DNA of 64,000 nt from NCBI RefSeq assembly GCF_933775445.1, contig NC_065875.1, positions 9,499,001-9,563,000 on the forward strand. The letters are read 5' to 3'. The notes beneath the pieces were generated by a model. The model saw only the letters and a list, made by a program, of their open reading frames with translations. It had not been told where the DNA came from and ran no database searches. The translations under genes and the position numbers were made by a program. The stretch is from Argentina anserina. Taxonomy: Eukaryota > Streptophyta > Magnoliopsida > Rosales > Rosaceae. This document shows, one piece after another, positions 27,138 through 41,216 of this stretch (position 1 is the first letter of the stretch; every line of letters starts with the position of its first letter).

Positions 27138-30100
27138 GATAAAAAGATACTCAGTTTGAAAGAAACACACGCCCACACTAGAAATACTCTCAAATTCAAA
27201 AGAAAATCGCAACAGAAACCCGTACACAAAGATACTCAAACGAGAATGGAAAAGATACACAAACGATAAAAAGATACTCAGTTTGAAAGAAACACACGCC
27301 CACACTGGAAACACTCTCGAATTCAAAAGAAAATCGCATCAGAAAGCCGTACAGAAAGAAACTCAAACGATAGAAAGATACTCAGTTTGAAAGAAACACA
27401 CGCCCACACTGGAAACACTCTCAAATTCAAAAGAAACTCGCACCAGAAAGCCGTACAGAAAGATACTCAAACGAGAATTGAAAAGATACTCAAACGATAG
27501 AAAGATACTCAGTTTGGAAGAAACACACGCCCACACTGGAAACACTCTCAAATTCAAAGAAAATCGCATCAGAAAGCCGTACAGAAAGAAACTCAATCGA
27601 TAGAAAGATACTCAGTTTGAAAGAAACACACGCCCACACTGGAAACACTCTCAAATTCAAAGAAAATTGCATCAGAAAGCCGTACAGAAAGAAACACAAT
27701 CGATAGAAAGATACTCAGTTTGAGAGAAACACACGCCCACACTGGAAACACTCTCAAATTCAAAAGAAAATCGCACCAGAAACCCGTACACAAAGATACT
27801 CAAACGAGAATTGAAAAGATACTCAAACGATAGAAAGATAATCAGTTTGAAAGAAATACACGCCCACACTGGAAAGACTCTCGAATTCAAAAGAAAATCG
27901 CATCAGAAACCCGTACAGAAAGAAACACAATCGATAAAAAGATACTCAGTTTGAAAGAAACACACGCCCACACTAGAAATACTCTCAAATTCAAAAGAAA
28001 ATCGCAACAGAAACCCGTACACAAAGATACTCAAACGAGAATGGAAAAGATACACAAACGATAAAAAGATACTCAGTTTGAAAGAAACACACGCCCACAC
28101 TGGAAACACTCTCGAATTCAAAAGAAAATCGCATCAGAAAGCCGTACAGAAAGAAACTCAATCGATAGAAAGATACTCAGTTTGAAAGAAACACACGCCC
28201 ACACTGGAAACACTCTCAAATTCAAAGAAAATCGCATCAGAAAGCCGTACAGAAAGAAACACAATCGATAGAAAGATACTCAGTTTGAGAGAAACACACG
28301 CCCACACTGGAAACACTCTCAAATTCAAAAGAAACTCGCACCAGAAACCCGTACACAAAGATACTCAAACGAGAATTGAAAAGATACTCAAACGATAGAA
28401 AGATAATCAGTTTGAAAGAAATACACGCCCACACTGGAAAGACTCTCGAATTCAAAAGAAAATCGCATCAGAAACCCGTACAGAAAGAAACACAATCGAT
28501 AAAAAGATACTCAGTTTGAAAGAAACACACGCCCACACTAGAAATACTCTCAAATTCAAAAGAAAATCGCAACAGAAACCCGTACACAAAGATACTCAAA
28601 CGAGAATGGAAAAGATACACAAACGATAAAAAGATACTCAGTTTGAAAGAAACACACGCCCACACTGGAAACACTCTCGAATTCAAAAGAAAATCGCACC
28701 AGAAAGCCGTACAGAAAGATACTCAATCGATAGAAAGATACTCAGTTTGAAAGAAACACACGCCCACACTGGAAACACTCTCAAATTCAAAAGAAACTCG
28801 CACCAGAAAGCCGTACAGAAAGATACTCAAACGAGAATTGAAAAGATACTCAAACGATAGAAAGATACTCAGTTTGAAAGAAACACACGCCCACACTGGA
28901 AACACTCTCAAATTCAAAGAAAATCGCATCAGAAAGCCGTACAGAAAGAAACTCAATCGATAGAAAGATACTCAGTTTGAAAGAAACACACGCCCACACT
29001 GGAAACACTCTCAAATTCAAAGAAAATCGCATCAGAAAGCCGTACAGAAAGAAACACAATCGATAGAAAGATACTCAGTTTGAGAGAAACACACGCCCAC
29101 ACTGGAAACACTCTCAAATTCAAAAGAAACTCGCACCAGAAACCCGTACACAAAGATACTCAAACGAGAATTGAAAAGATACTCAAACGATAGAAAGATA
29201 ATCAGTTTGAAAGAAATACACGCCCACACTGGAAAGACTCTCGAATTCAAAAGAAAATCGCATCAGAAACCCGTACAGAAAGAAACACAATCGATAAAAA
29301 GATACTCAGTTTGAAAGAAACACACGCCCACACTAGAAATACTCTCAAATTCAAAAGAAAATCGCAACAGAAACCCGTACACAAAGATACTCAAACGAGA
29401 ATGGAAAAGATACACAAACGATAAAAAGATACTCAGTTTGAAAGAAACACACGCCCACACTGGAAACACTCTCGAATTCAAAAGAAAATCGCATCAGAAA
29501 GCCGTACAGAAAGAAACTCAATCGATAGAAAGATACTCAGTTTGAAAGAAACACACGCCCACACTGGAAACACTCTCAAATTCAAAAGAAACTCGCATCA
29601 GAAAGCCGTACAGAAAGAAACTCAATCGATAAAAAGATACTCAGTTTGAAAGAAACACACGCCCACACTGGAAACACTCTCAAATTCAAAGAAAATCGCA
29701 TCAGAAAGCCGTACAGAAAGAAACTCAAACGATAGAAAGATACTCAGTTTGAAAGAAACACACGCCCACACTGGAAACACTCTCAAATTCAAAAGAAACT
29801 CGCACCAGAAACCCGTACACAAAGATACTCAAACGAGAATTGAAAAGATACTCAAACGATAGAAAGATACTCAGTTTGAAAGAAACACACGCCCACACTG
29901 GAAAGACTCTCGAATTCAAAAGAAATTCGCATCAGAAAGCCGTACAGAAAGAAATTCAAACGATAGAAAGATACTCAGTTTGGAAGAAACACACGCCCAC
30001 ACTGGAAACACTCTCAAATTCAAAGAAAATCGCATCAGAAAGCCGTACAGAAAGAAACACAATCGATAGAAAGATACTCAGTTTGAAAGAAACACACGCC

Positions 30101-30962
30101 CACACTGGAAACACTCTCAAATTCAAAGAAAATCGCATCAGAAAGCCGTACAGAAAGAAACTCAATCGATAGAAAGATACTCAGTTTGAAAGAAACACAC
30201 GCCCACACTGGAAACACTCTCAAATTCAAAGAAAATCGCATCAGAAAGCCGTACAGAAAGAAACACAATCGATAGAAAGATACTCAGTTTGAAAGAAACA
30301 CACGCCCACACTGGAAACACTCTCAAATTCAAAAGAAACTCGCACCAGAAACCCGTACACAAAGATACTCAAACGAGAATTGAAAAGATACTCAAACGAT
30401 AGAAAGATACTCAGTTTGAAAGAAACACACGCCCACACTGGAAAGACTCTCGAATTCAAAAGAAATTCGCATCAGAAAGCCGTACAGAAAGAAATTCAAA
30501 CGATAGAAAGATACTCAGTTTGAAAGAAAGACACGCCCACACTGGAAACACTCTCAAATTCAAAAGAACTCGCACCAGAAAGCCGTACAGAAAGATACTC
30601 AAACGAGAATTGAAAAGATACTCAAACGATAGAAAGATACTCAGTTTGAAAGAAACACACGCCCACACTGGAAACACTCTCGAATTCAAAAGAAAATCGC
30701 ATCAGAAACCCGTACAGAAAGAAACACAATCGATAAAAAGATACTCAGTTTCAAAGAAACACACGCCCACACTGGAAACACTCTCAAATTCAAAAGAAAC
30801 TCGCACCAGAAACCCGTACAGAAAGATACACAAACGAGAATTGAAAAGATACTCAAACGATAGAAAGATACTCAGTTTGAAAGAAACACACGCCCACACT
30901 GGAAACACTCTCGAATTCAAAAGAAAATCGCATCAGAAACCCGTACAGAAAGAAACATAATC
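27138..30962 (+). repeat. 3825-bp higher-order repeat, copy 2
   Basis: This is the adjacent duplicate of 23313-27137, with the same monomer order and variants at +3825. The next equivalent point is 30963, and similarity continues for several hundred bases beyond it. A local difference lies near 30060, where AGAAACACAATCGATAG replaces the AGATACTCAAACGATAG seen near 26230, with nearby differences as well. That pattern fits patchy gene conversion or recombination between monomer types better than point mutation. Confidence 0.91.
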
Positions 30963-33245
30963 GATAAAAAGATACTCAGTTTGAAAGAAACACACGCCCA
31001 CACTAGAAATACTCTCAAATTCAAAAGAAAATCGCAACAGAAACCCGTACACAAAGATACTCAAACGAGAATGGAAAAGATACACAAACGATAAAAAGAT
31101 ACTCAGTTTGAAAGAAACACACGCCCACACTGGAAACACTCTCGAATTCAAAAGAAAATCGCATCAGAAAGCCGTACAGAAAGAAACTCAAACGATAGAA
31201 AGATACTCAGTTTGAAAGAAACACACGCCCACACTGGAAACACTCTCAAATTCAAAAGAAACTCGCACCAGAAAGCCGTACAGAAAGATACTCAAACGAG
31301 AATTGAAAAGATACTCAAACGATAGAAAGATACTCAGTTTGGAAGAAACACACGCCCACACTGGAAACACTCTCAAATTCAAAGAAAATCGCATCAGAAA
31401 GCCGTACAGAAAGAAACTCAATCGATAGAAAGATACTCAGTTTGAAAGAAACACACGCCCACACTGGAAACACTCTCAAATTCAAAGAAAATCGCATCAG
31501 AAAGCCGTACAGAAAGAAACACAATCGATAGAAAGATACTCAGTTTGAAAGAAACACACGCCCACACTGGAAACACTCTCAAATTCAAAAGAAACTCGCA
31601 CCAGAAACCCGTACACAAAGATACTCAAACGAGAATTGAAAAGATACTCAAACGATAGAAAGATACTCAGTTTGAAAGAAACACACGCCCACACTGGAAA
31701 GACTCTCGAATTCAAAAGAAATTCGCATCAGAAAGCCGTACAGAAAGAAATTCAAACGATAGAAAGATACTCAGTTTGAAAGAAAGACACGCCCACACTG
31801 GAAACACTCTCAACTTCAAAAGAAACTCGCACCAGAAAGCCGTACAGAAAGATACTCAAACGAGAATTGAAAAGATACTCAAACGATAGAAAGATACTCA
31901 GTTTGAAAGAAACACACGCCCACACTGGAAACACTCTCGAATTCAAAAGAAAATCGCATCAGAAACCCGTACAGAAAGAAACACAATCGATAAAAAGATA
32001 CTCAGTTTCAAAGAAACACACGCCCACACTGGAAACACTCTCAAATTCAAAAGAAACTCGCACCAGAAACCCGTACAGAAAGATACACAAACGAGAATTG
32101 AAAAGATACTCAAACGATAGAAAGATACTCAGTTTGAAAGAAACACACGCCCACACTGGACACACTCTCGAATTCAAAAGAAAATCGCATCAGAAACCCG
32201 TACAGAAAGAAACACAATCGATAAAAAGATACTCAGTTTGAAAGAAACACACGCCCACACTAGAAATACTCTCAAATTCAAAAGAAAATCGCAACAGAAA
32301 CCCGTACACAAAGATACTCAAACGAGAATGGAAAAGATACACAAACGATAAAAAGATACTCAGTTTGAAAGAAACACACGCCCACACTGGAAACACTCTC
32401 GAATTCAAAAGAAAATCGCATCAGAAAGCCGTACAGAAAGAAACTCAAACGATAGAAAGATACTCAGTTTGAAAGAAACACACGCCCACACTGGAAACAC
32501 TCTCAAATTCAAAAGAAACTCGCACCAGAAAGCCGTACAGAAAGATACTCAAACGAGAATTGAAAAGATACTCAAACGATAGAAAGATACTCAGTTTGGA
32601 AGAAACACACGCCCACACTGGAAACACTCTCAAATTCAAAGAAAATCGCATCAGAAAGCCGTACAGAAAGAAACTCAATCGATAGAAAGATACTCAGTTT
32701 GAAAGAAACACACGCCCACACTGGAAACACTCTCAAATTCAAAGAAAATCGCATCAGAAAGCCGTACAGAAAGAAACACAATCGATAGAAAGATACTCAG
32801 TTTGAAAGAAACACACGCCCACACTGGAAACACTCTCAAATTCAAAAGAAACTCGCACCAGAAACCCGTACACAAAGATACTCAAACGAGAATTGAAAAG
32901 ATACTCAAACGATAGAAAGATACTCAGTTTGAAAGAAACACACGCCCACACTGGAAAGACTCTCGAATTCAAAAGAAAATCGCATCAGAAACCCGTACAG
33001 AAAGAAACACAATCGATAAAAAGATACTCAGTTTGAAAGAAACACACGCCCACACTAGAAATACTCTCAAATTCAAAAGAAAATCGCAACAGAAACCCGT
33101 ACACAAAGATACTCAAACGAGAATGGAAAAGATACACAAACGATAAAAAGATACTCAGTTTGAAAGAAACACACGCCCACACTGGAAACACTCTCGAATT
33201 CAAAAGAAAATCGCATCAGAAAGCCGTACAGAAAGAAACTCAATC
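30732..33245 (+). repeat. 1257-bp, 11-monomer higher-order repeat, two copies
   Basis: Equivalent points in copy 1 are 30732, 30859, 30963, 31090, 31194, 31321, 31424, 31527, 31654, 31758, 31885 and 31989. Monomer lengths are therefore 127, 104, 127, 104, 127, 103, 103, 127, 104, 127 and 104 bp. Copy 2 starts at 31989 and keeps the order, but its last ~280 bp are replaced by monomers of the 795-bp type (GATAAAAAG near 33016). The 104-bp monomers mostly carry CTCGAATTCAAAAG and the 103-bp monomers CTCAAATTCAAAG, so length class and sequence variant are linked. Confidence 0.94.
31424..31526 (+). repeat. Representative 103-bp monomer
   Basis: This short monomer runs from GATAGAAAG at 31424 to the next at 31527. 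It lacks the 23-bp block, so the tail reads CCGTACAGAAAGAAACACAATC directly before the next GATAG. It also has one A fewer in the core (TTCAAAGAAAATCGCATC). The 104-bp version, for example 31654-31757 counted across its boundary, keeps the extra A. Confidence 0.94.
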
Positions 33246-35249
33246 GATAGAAAGATACTCAGTTTGAAAGAAACACACGCCCACACTGGAAACACTCTCA
33301 AATTCAAAAGAAACTCGCACCAGAAAGCCGTACAGAAAGATACTCAAACGAGAATTGAAAAGATACTCAAACGATAGAAAGATACTCAGTTTGGAAGAAA
33401 CACACGCCCACACTGGAAACACTCTCAAATTCAAAGAAAATCGCATCAGAAAGCCGTACAGAAAGAAACTCAATCGATAGAAAGATACTCAGTTTGAAAG
33501 AAACACACGCCCACACTGGAAACACTCTCAAATTCAAAGAAAATCGCATCAGAAAGCCGTACAGAAAGAAACACAATCGATAGAAAGATACTCAGTTTGA
33601 GAGAAACACACGCCCACACTGGAAACACTCTCAAATTCAAAAGAAACTCGCACCAGAAACCCGTACACAAAGATACTCAAACGAGAATTGAAAAGATACT
33701 CAAACGATAGAAAGATAATCAGTTTGAAAGAAATACACGCCCACACTGGAAAGACTCTCGAATTCAAAAGAAAATCGCATCAGAAACCCGTACAGAAAGA
33801 AACACAATCGATAAAAAGATACTCAGTTTGAAAGAAACACACGCCCACACTGGAAACACTCTCAAATTCAAAAGAAAATCGCAACAGAAACCCGTACACA
33901 AAGATACTCAAACGAGAATGGAAAAGATACACAAACGATAAAAAGATACTCAGTTTGAAAGAAACACACGCCCACACTGGAAACACTCTCGAATTCAAAA
34001 GAAAATCGCATCAGAAAGCCGTACAGAAAGAAACTCAATCGATAGAAAGATACTCAGTTTGAAAGAAACACACGCCCACACTGGAAACACTCTCAAATTC
34101 AAAAGAAACTCGCATCAGAAAGCCGTACAGAAAGAAACTCAATCGATAAAAAGATACTCAGTTTGAAAGAAACACACGCCCACACTGGAAACACTCTCAA
34201 ATTCAAAGAAAATCGCATCAGAAAGCCGTACAGAAAGAAACACAATCGATAGAAAGATACTCAGTTTGAAAGAAACACACGCCCACACTGGAAACACTCT
34301 CAAATTCAAAAGAAACTCGCACCAGAAACCCGTACACAAAGATACTCAAACGAGAATTGAAAAGATACTCAAACGATAGAAAGATACTCAGTTTGAAAGA
34401 AACACACGCCCACACTGGAAAGACTCTCGAATTCAAAAGAAATTCGCATCAGAAAGCCGTACAGAAAGAAATTCAAACGATAGAAAGATACTCAGTTTGA
34501 AAGAAACACACGCCCACACTGGAAACACTCTCAAATTCAAAGAAAATCGCATCAGAAAGCCGTACAGAAAGAAACTCAATCGATAGAAAGATACTCAGTT
34601 TGAAAGAAACACACGCCCACACTGGAAACACTCTCAAATTCAAAGAAAATCGCATCAGAAAGCCGTACAGAAAGAAACTCAATCGATAGAAAGATACTCA
34701 GTTTGAAAGAAACACACGCCCACACTGGAAACACTCTCAAATTCAAAGAAAATCGCATCAGAAAGCCGTACAGAAAGAAACACAATCGATAGAAAGATAC
34801 TCAGTTTGAAAGAAACACACGCCCACACTGGAAACACTCTCAAATTCAAAAGAAACTCGCACCAGAAACCCGTACACAAAGATACTCAAACGAGAATTGA
34901 AAAGATACTCAAACGATAGAAAGATACTCAGTTTGAAAGAAACACACGCCCACACTGGAAAGACTCTCGAATTCAAAAGAAATTCGCATCAGAAAGCCGT
35001 ACAGAAAGAAATTCAAACGATAGAAAGATACTCAGTTTGAAAGAAAGACACGCCCACACTGGAAACACTCTCAAATTCAAAAGAAACTCGCACCAGAAAG
35101 CCGTACAGAAAGATACTCAAACGAGAATTGAAAAGATACTCAAACGATAGAAAGATACTCAGTTTGAAAGAAACACACGCCCACACTGGAAACACTCTCG
35201 AATTCAAAAGAAAATCGCATCAGAAACCCGTACAGAAAGAAACACAATC
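33246..35249 (+). repeat. Satellite block matching 24.9-26.1 kb
   Basis: About 33246-34450 follows the same monomer order and variants as about 24904-26108, at an offset of 8342 bp (CAGTTTGGAAG, CAGTTTGAGAG, GATAATCAG, GGAAAGACTCTCG in order). The remainder up to 35249 consists of 103-bp monomers ending AAACTCAATCG, then a GAAATTCGCATC monomer and a GAAAGACACGCCC monomer. No gene or foreign insert is visible. Confidence 0.88.
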
Positions 35250-37763
35250 GATAAAAAGATACTCAGTTTCAAAGAAACACACGCCCACACTGGATACACT
35301 CTCAAATTCAAAAGAAACTCGCACCAGAAACCCGTACAGAAAGATACACAAACGAGAATTGAAAAGATACTCAAACGATAGAAAGATACTCAGTTTGAAA
35401 GAAACACACGCCCACACTGGAAACACTCTCGAATTCAAAAGAAAATCGCATCAGAAACCCGTACAGAAAGAAACATAATCGATAAAAAGATACTCAGTTT
35501 GAAAGAAACACACGCCCACACTAGAAATACTCTCAAATTCAAAAGAAAATCGCAACAGAAACCCGTACACAAAGATACTCAAACGAGAATGGAAAATATA
35601 CACAAACGATAAAAAGATACTCAGTTTGAAAGAAACACACGCCCACACTGGAAACACTCTCGAATTCAAAAGAAAATCGCATCAGAAAGCCGTACAGAAA
35701 GAAACTCAAACGATAGAAAGATACTCAGTTTGAAAGAAACACACGCCCACACTGGAAACACTCTCAAATTCAAAAGAAACTCGCACCAGAAAGCCGTACA
35801 GAAAGATACTCAAACGAGAATTGAAAAGATACTCAAACGATAGAAAGATACTCAGTTTGGAAGAAACACACGCCCACACTGGAAACACTCTCAAATTCAA
35901 AGAAAATCGCATCAGAAAGCCGTACAGAAATAAACTCAATCGATAGAAAGATACTCAGTTTGAAAGAAACACACGCCCACACTGGAAACACTCTCAAATT
36001 CAAAGAAAATCGCATCAGAAAGCCGTACAGAAAGAAACACAATCGATAGAAAGATACTCAGTTTGAAAGAAACACACGCCCACACTGGAAACACTCTCAA
36101 ATTCAAAAGAAACTCGCACCAGAAACCCGTACACAAAGATACTCAAACGAGAATTGAAAAGATACTCAAACGATAGAAAGATACTCAGTTTGAAAGAAAC
36201 ACACGCCCACACTGGAAAGACTCTCGAATTCAAAAGAATTTCGCATCAGAAAGCCGTACAGAAAGAAATTCAAACGATAGAAAGATACTCAGTTTGAAAG
36301 AAAGACACGCCCACACTGGAAACACTCTCAAATTCAAAAGAAACTCGCACCAGAAAGCCGTACAGAAAGATACTCAAACGAGAATTGAAAAGATACTCAA
36401 ACGATAGAAAGATACTCAGTTTGAAAGAAACACACGCCCACACTGGAAACACTCTCGAATTCAAAAGAAAATCGCATCAGAAACCCGTACAGAAAGAAAC
36501 ACAATCGATAAAAAGATACTCAGTTTCAAAGAAACACACGCCCACACTGGAAACACTCTCAAATTCAAAAGAAACTCGCACCAGAAACCCGTACAGAAAG
36601 ATACACAAACGAGAATTGAAAAGATACTCAAACGATAGAAAGATACTCAGTTTGAAAGAAACACACGCCCACACTGGAAACACTCTCGAATTCAAAAGAA
36701 AATCGCATCAGAAACCCGTACAGAAAGAAACACAATCGATAAAAAGATACTCACTTTGAAAGAAACACACGCCCACACTAGAAATACTCTCAAATTCAAA
36801 AGAAAATCGCAACAGAAACCCGTACACAAAGATACTCAAACGAGAATGGAAAAGATACACAAACGATAAAAAGATACTCAGTTTGAAAGAAACACACGCC
36901 CACACTGGAAACACTCTCGAATTCAAAAGAAAATCGCATCAGAAAGCCGTACAGAAAGAAACTCAAACGATAGAAAGATACTCAGTTTGAAAGAAACACA
37001 CGCCCACACTGGAAACACTCTCAAATTCAAAAGAAACTCGCACCAGAAAGCCGTACAGAAAGATACTCAAACGAGAATTGAAAAGATACTCAAACGATAG
37101 AAAGATACTCAGTTTGGAAGAAACACACGCCCACACTGGAAACACTCTCAAATTCAAAGAAAATCGCATCAGAAAGCCGTACAGAAAGAAACTCAATCGA
37201 TAGAAAGATACTCAGTTTGAAAGAAACACACGCCCACACTGGAAACACTCTCAAATTCAAAGAAAATCGCATCAGAAAGCCGTACAGAAAGAAACACAAT
37301 CGATAGAAAGATACTCAGTTTGAAAGAAACACACGCCCACACTGGAAACACTCTCAAATTCAAAAGAAACTCGCACCAGAAACCCGTACACAAAGATACT
37401 CAAACGAGAATTGAAAAGATACTCAAACGATAGAAAGATACTCAGTTTGAAAGAAACACACGCCCACACTGGAAAGACTCTCGAATTCAAAAGAAAATCG
37501 CATCAGAAACCCGTACAGAAAGAAACACAATCGATAAAAAGATACTCAGTTTGAAAGAAACACACGCCCACACTAGAAATACTCTCAAATTCAAAAGAAA
37601 ATCGCAACAGAAACCCGTACACAAAGATACTCAAACGAGAATGGAAAAGATTCACAAACGATAAAAAGATACTCAGTTTGAAAGAAACACACACCCACAC
37701 TGGAAACACTCTCGAATTCAAAAGAAAATCGCATCAGAAAGCCGTACAGAAAGAAACTCAAAC
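35250..37763 (+). repeat. 1257-bp higher-order repeat, two further copies
   Basis: GATAAAAAG points at 35250 and 36507 are 1257 bp apart and the intervening order matches the 30732-31988 unit, including CAGTTTCAAAGAAACAC and CAGTTTGGAAGAAACAC. Small private changes mark the copies: GGATACACTC near 35293, GAAAATATACAC near 35594, GAATTTCGCATC near 36237 and CTCACTTTG near 36753. The right end of the second copy changes to the 795-bp type near 37470. Confidence 0.9.
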
Positions 37764-38600
37764 GATAGAAAGATACTCAGTTTCAAAGAAACACACGCCC
37801 ACACTGGAAACACTCTCAAATTCAAAGAAAATCGCATCAGAAAGCCGTACAGAAAGAAACACAATCGATAGAAAGATACTCAGTTTGAAAGAAACACACG
37901 CCCACACTGGAAACACTCTCAAATTCAAAGAAAATCGCATCAGAAAGCCGTACAGAAAGAAACACAATCGATAGAAAGATACTCAGTTTGAAAGAAACAC
38001 ACGCCCACACTGGAAACACTCTCAAATTCAAAGAAAATAGCATCAGAAAGCCGTACAGAAAGAAACACAATCGATAGAAAGATACTCAATTTGAAAGAAA
38101 CACACGCCCACACTGGAAACACTCTCAAATTCAAAAGAAACTCGCACCAGAAACCCGTACAGAAAGATACACAAACGAGAATTGAAAAGATACTCAAACG
38201 ATAGAAAGATACTCAGTTTGAAAGAAACACACGCCCACACTGGAAACACTCTCAAATTCAAAAGAAACTCGCACCAGAAAGCCGTACAGAAAGATACTCA
38301 AACGAGAATTGAAAAGATACTCAAACGATAGAAAGATACTCAGTTTGGAAGAAACACACGCCCACACTGGAAACACTCTCAAATTTAAAGAAAATCGCAT
38401 CAGAAAGCCGTACAGAAAGAAACTCAATCGATAGAAAGATACTCAGTTTGAAAGAAACACACGCCCACACTGGAAACACTCTCAAATTCAAAGAAAATCG
38501 CATCAGAAAGCCGTACAGAAAGAAACACAATCGATAGAAAGATACTCAGTTTGAAAGAAACACACGCCCACACTGGAAACACTCTCAAATTCAAAAGAAA
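37450..38600 (+). repeat. ~1.15-kb block duplicated 3767 bp downstream
   Basis: About 37450-38600 matches about 41217-42367 at a constant offset of 3767 bp. Shared rare variants are AAAAGATTCACAAACG (near 37648 and 41415), ACACACCCACACTGG, CAGTTTCAAAG, AAAATAGCATCAG and CTCAAATTTAAAG. They differ at single bases: AAAGAGACACACG near 41323 and GGAATCACTC near 41780 occur only in the right copy. Confidence 0.9.
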
Positions 38601-41216
38601 CTCGCACCAGAAACCCGTACACAAAGATACTCAAACGAGAATTGAAAAGATACTCAAACGATAGAAAGATACTCAGTTTGAAAGAAACACACGCCCACAC
38701 TGGAAACACTCTCGAATTCAAAAGAAATTCGCATCAGAAAGCCGTACAGAAAGAAATTCAAACGATAGAAAGATACTCAGTTTGAAAGAAAGACACGCCC
38801 ACACTGGAAACACTCTCAAATTCAAAAGAAACTCGCACCAGAAATCCGTACAGAAAGATACTCAAACGAGAATTGAAAAGATACTCAAACGATAGAAAGA
38901 TACTCAGTTTGAAAGAAACACACGCCCACACTGGAAACACTCTCGAATTCAAAAGAAAATCGCATCAGAAACCCGTACAGAAAGAAACACAATCGATAAA
39001 AAGATACTCAGTTTCAAAGAAACACACGCCCACACTGGAAACACTCTCAAATTCAAAAGAAACTCGCACCAGAAACCCGTACAGAAAGATACACAAACGA
39101 GAATTGAAAAGATACTCAAACGATAGAAAGATACTCAGTTTGAAAGAAACACACGCCCACACTGGAAACACTCTCGAATTCAAAAGAAAATCGCATCAGA
39201 AACCCGTACAGAAAGAAACACAATCGATAAAAAGATACTCAGTTTGAAAGAAACACACGCCCACACTAGAAATACTCTGAAATTCAAAAGAAAATCGCAA
39301 CAGAAACCCGTACACAAAGATACTCAAACGAGAATGGAAAAGATACACAAACGATAAAAAGATACTCAGTTTGAAAGAAACACACGCCCACACTGGAAAC
39401 ACTCTCGAATTCAAAAGAAAATCGCATCAGAAAGCCGTACAGAAAGAAACTCAAACGATAGAAAGATACTCAGTTTGAAAGAAACACACGCCCACACTGG
39501 AAACACTCTCAAATTCAAAAGAAACTCGCACCAGAAAGCCGTACAGAAAGATACTCAAACGAGAATTGAAAAGATACTCAAACGATAGAAAGATACTCAG
39601 TTTGGAAGAAACACACGCCCACACTGGAAACACTCTCAAATTCAAAGAAAATCGCATCAGAAAGCCGTACAGAAAGAAACTCAATCGATAGAAAGATACT
39701 CAGTTTGAAAGAAACACACGCCCACACTGGAAACACTCTCAAATTCAAAGAAAATCGCATCAGAAAGCCGTACAGAAAGAAACACAATCGATAGAAAGAT
39801 ACTCAGTTTGAAAGAAACACACGCCCACACTGGAAACACTCTCAAATTCAAAAGAAACTCGCACCAGAAACCCGTACACAAAGATACTCAAACGAGAATT
39901 GAAAAGATACTCAAACGATAGAAAGATACTCAGTTTGAAAGAAACACACGCCCACACTGGAAACACTCTCGAATTCAAAAGAAATTCGCATCAGAAAGCC
40001 GTACAGAAAGAAATTCAAACGATAGAAAGATACTCAGTTTGAAAGAAAGACACGCCCACACTGGAAACACTCTCAAATTCAAAAGAAACTCGCACCAGAA
40101 AGCCGTACAGAAAGATACTCAAACGAGAATTGAAAAGATACTCAAACGATAGAAAGATACTCAGTTTGAAAGAAACACACGCCCACACTGGAAACACTCT
40201 CAAATTCAAAAGAAACTCGCACCAGAAAGCCGTACAGAAAGATACTCAAACGAGAATTGAAAAGATACTCAAACGATAGAAAGATACTCAGTTTGAAAGA
40301 AACCCACGCCCACACTGGAAACAATCTCAAATTCAAAAGAAACTCGCACCAGAAAGCCGTACAGAAAGATACTCAAACGAGAATTGAAAAGATACTCAAA
40401 CGATAGAAAGATACTCAGTTTGAAAGAAACACACGCCCACACTGGAAACACTCTCAAATTCAAAGAAAATCGTATCAGAAAGCCGTACAGAAAGAAACTC
40501 AATCGATAGAATGATACTCAGTTTGAAAGAAACACACGCCCACACTGGAAACACTCTCAAATTCAAAGAAAATCGTATCAGAAAGCCGTACAGAAAGAAA
40601 CTCAATCGATAGAATGATACTCAGTTTGAAAGAAACACACGCCCACACTAGAAACACTCTCAAATTCAAAGAAAATCGCATCAGAAAGCCGAACAGAAAG
40701 AAACACAATCGATAGAAAGATACTCAGTTTGAAAGAAACACACGCCCACACTGGAAACACTCTCAAATTCAAAAGAAACTCGCACCAGAAACCTGTACAC
40801 AAAGATACTCAAACGAGAATTGAAAAGATACTCAAACGATAGAAAGATAATCAGTTTGAAAGAAACACACGCCCACACTGGAAACACTCTCAAATTCAAA
40901 AGAAACTCGCACCAGAAACCCGTACACAAAGATACTCAAACGAGAATTGAAAAGATACTCAAACGATAGAAAGATACTCAGTTTGAAAGAAACACACGCC
41001 CACACTGGAAAGACTCTCGAATTCAAAAGAAATTCGCATCAGAAAGCCGTACAGAAAGAAATTCAAACGATAGAAAGATACTCAGTTTGAAAGAAAGACA
41101 CGCCCACACTGGAAACACTCTCAAATTCAAAAGAAACTCGCACCAGAAAGCCGTACAGAAAGATACTCAAACGAGAATTGAAAAGATACTCAAACGATAG
41201 AAAGATACTCAGTTTG
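38601..41216 (+). repeat. Satellite with a third 1257-bp register and a 103-bp tandem step
   Basis: About 38200-38960 recurs about 1257 bp later (39457-40140), so the 1257-bp unit is again present. From 40140 the sequence differs, with AAACCCACGCCCACACTGG followed by AACAATCTCAAATTC near 40301-40330, then monomers with AAAATCGTATCAG and GATAGAATGATACTC repeated in tandem at a step of 103 bp (40501 and 40604). CCGAACAGAAAG near 40688 and AACCTGTACAC near 40790 are private markers reused further right. Confidence 0.86.
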
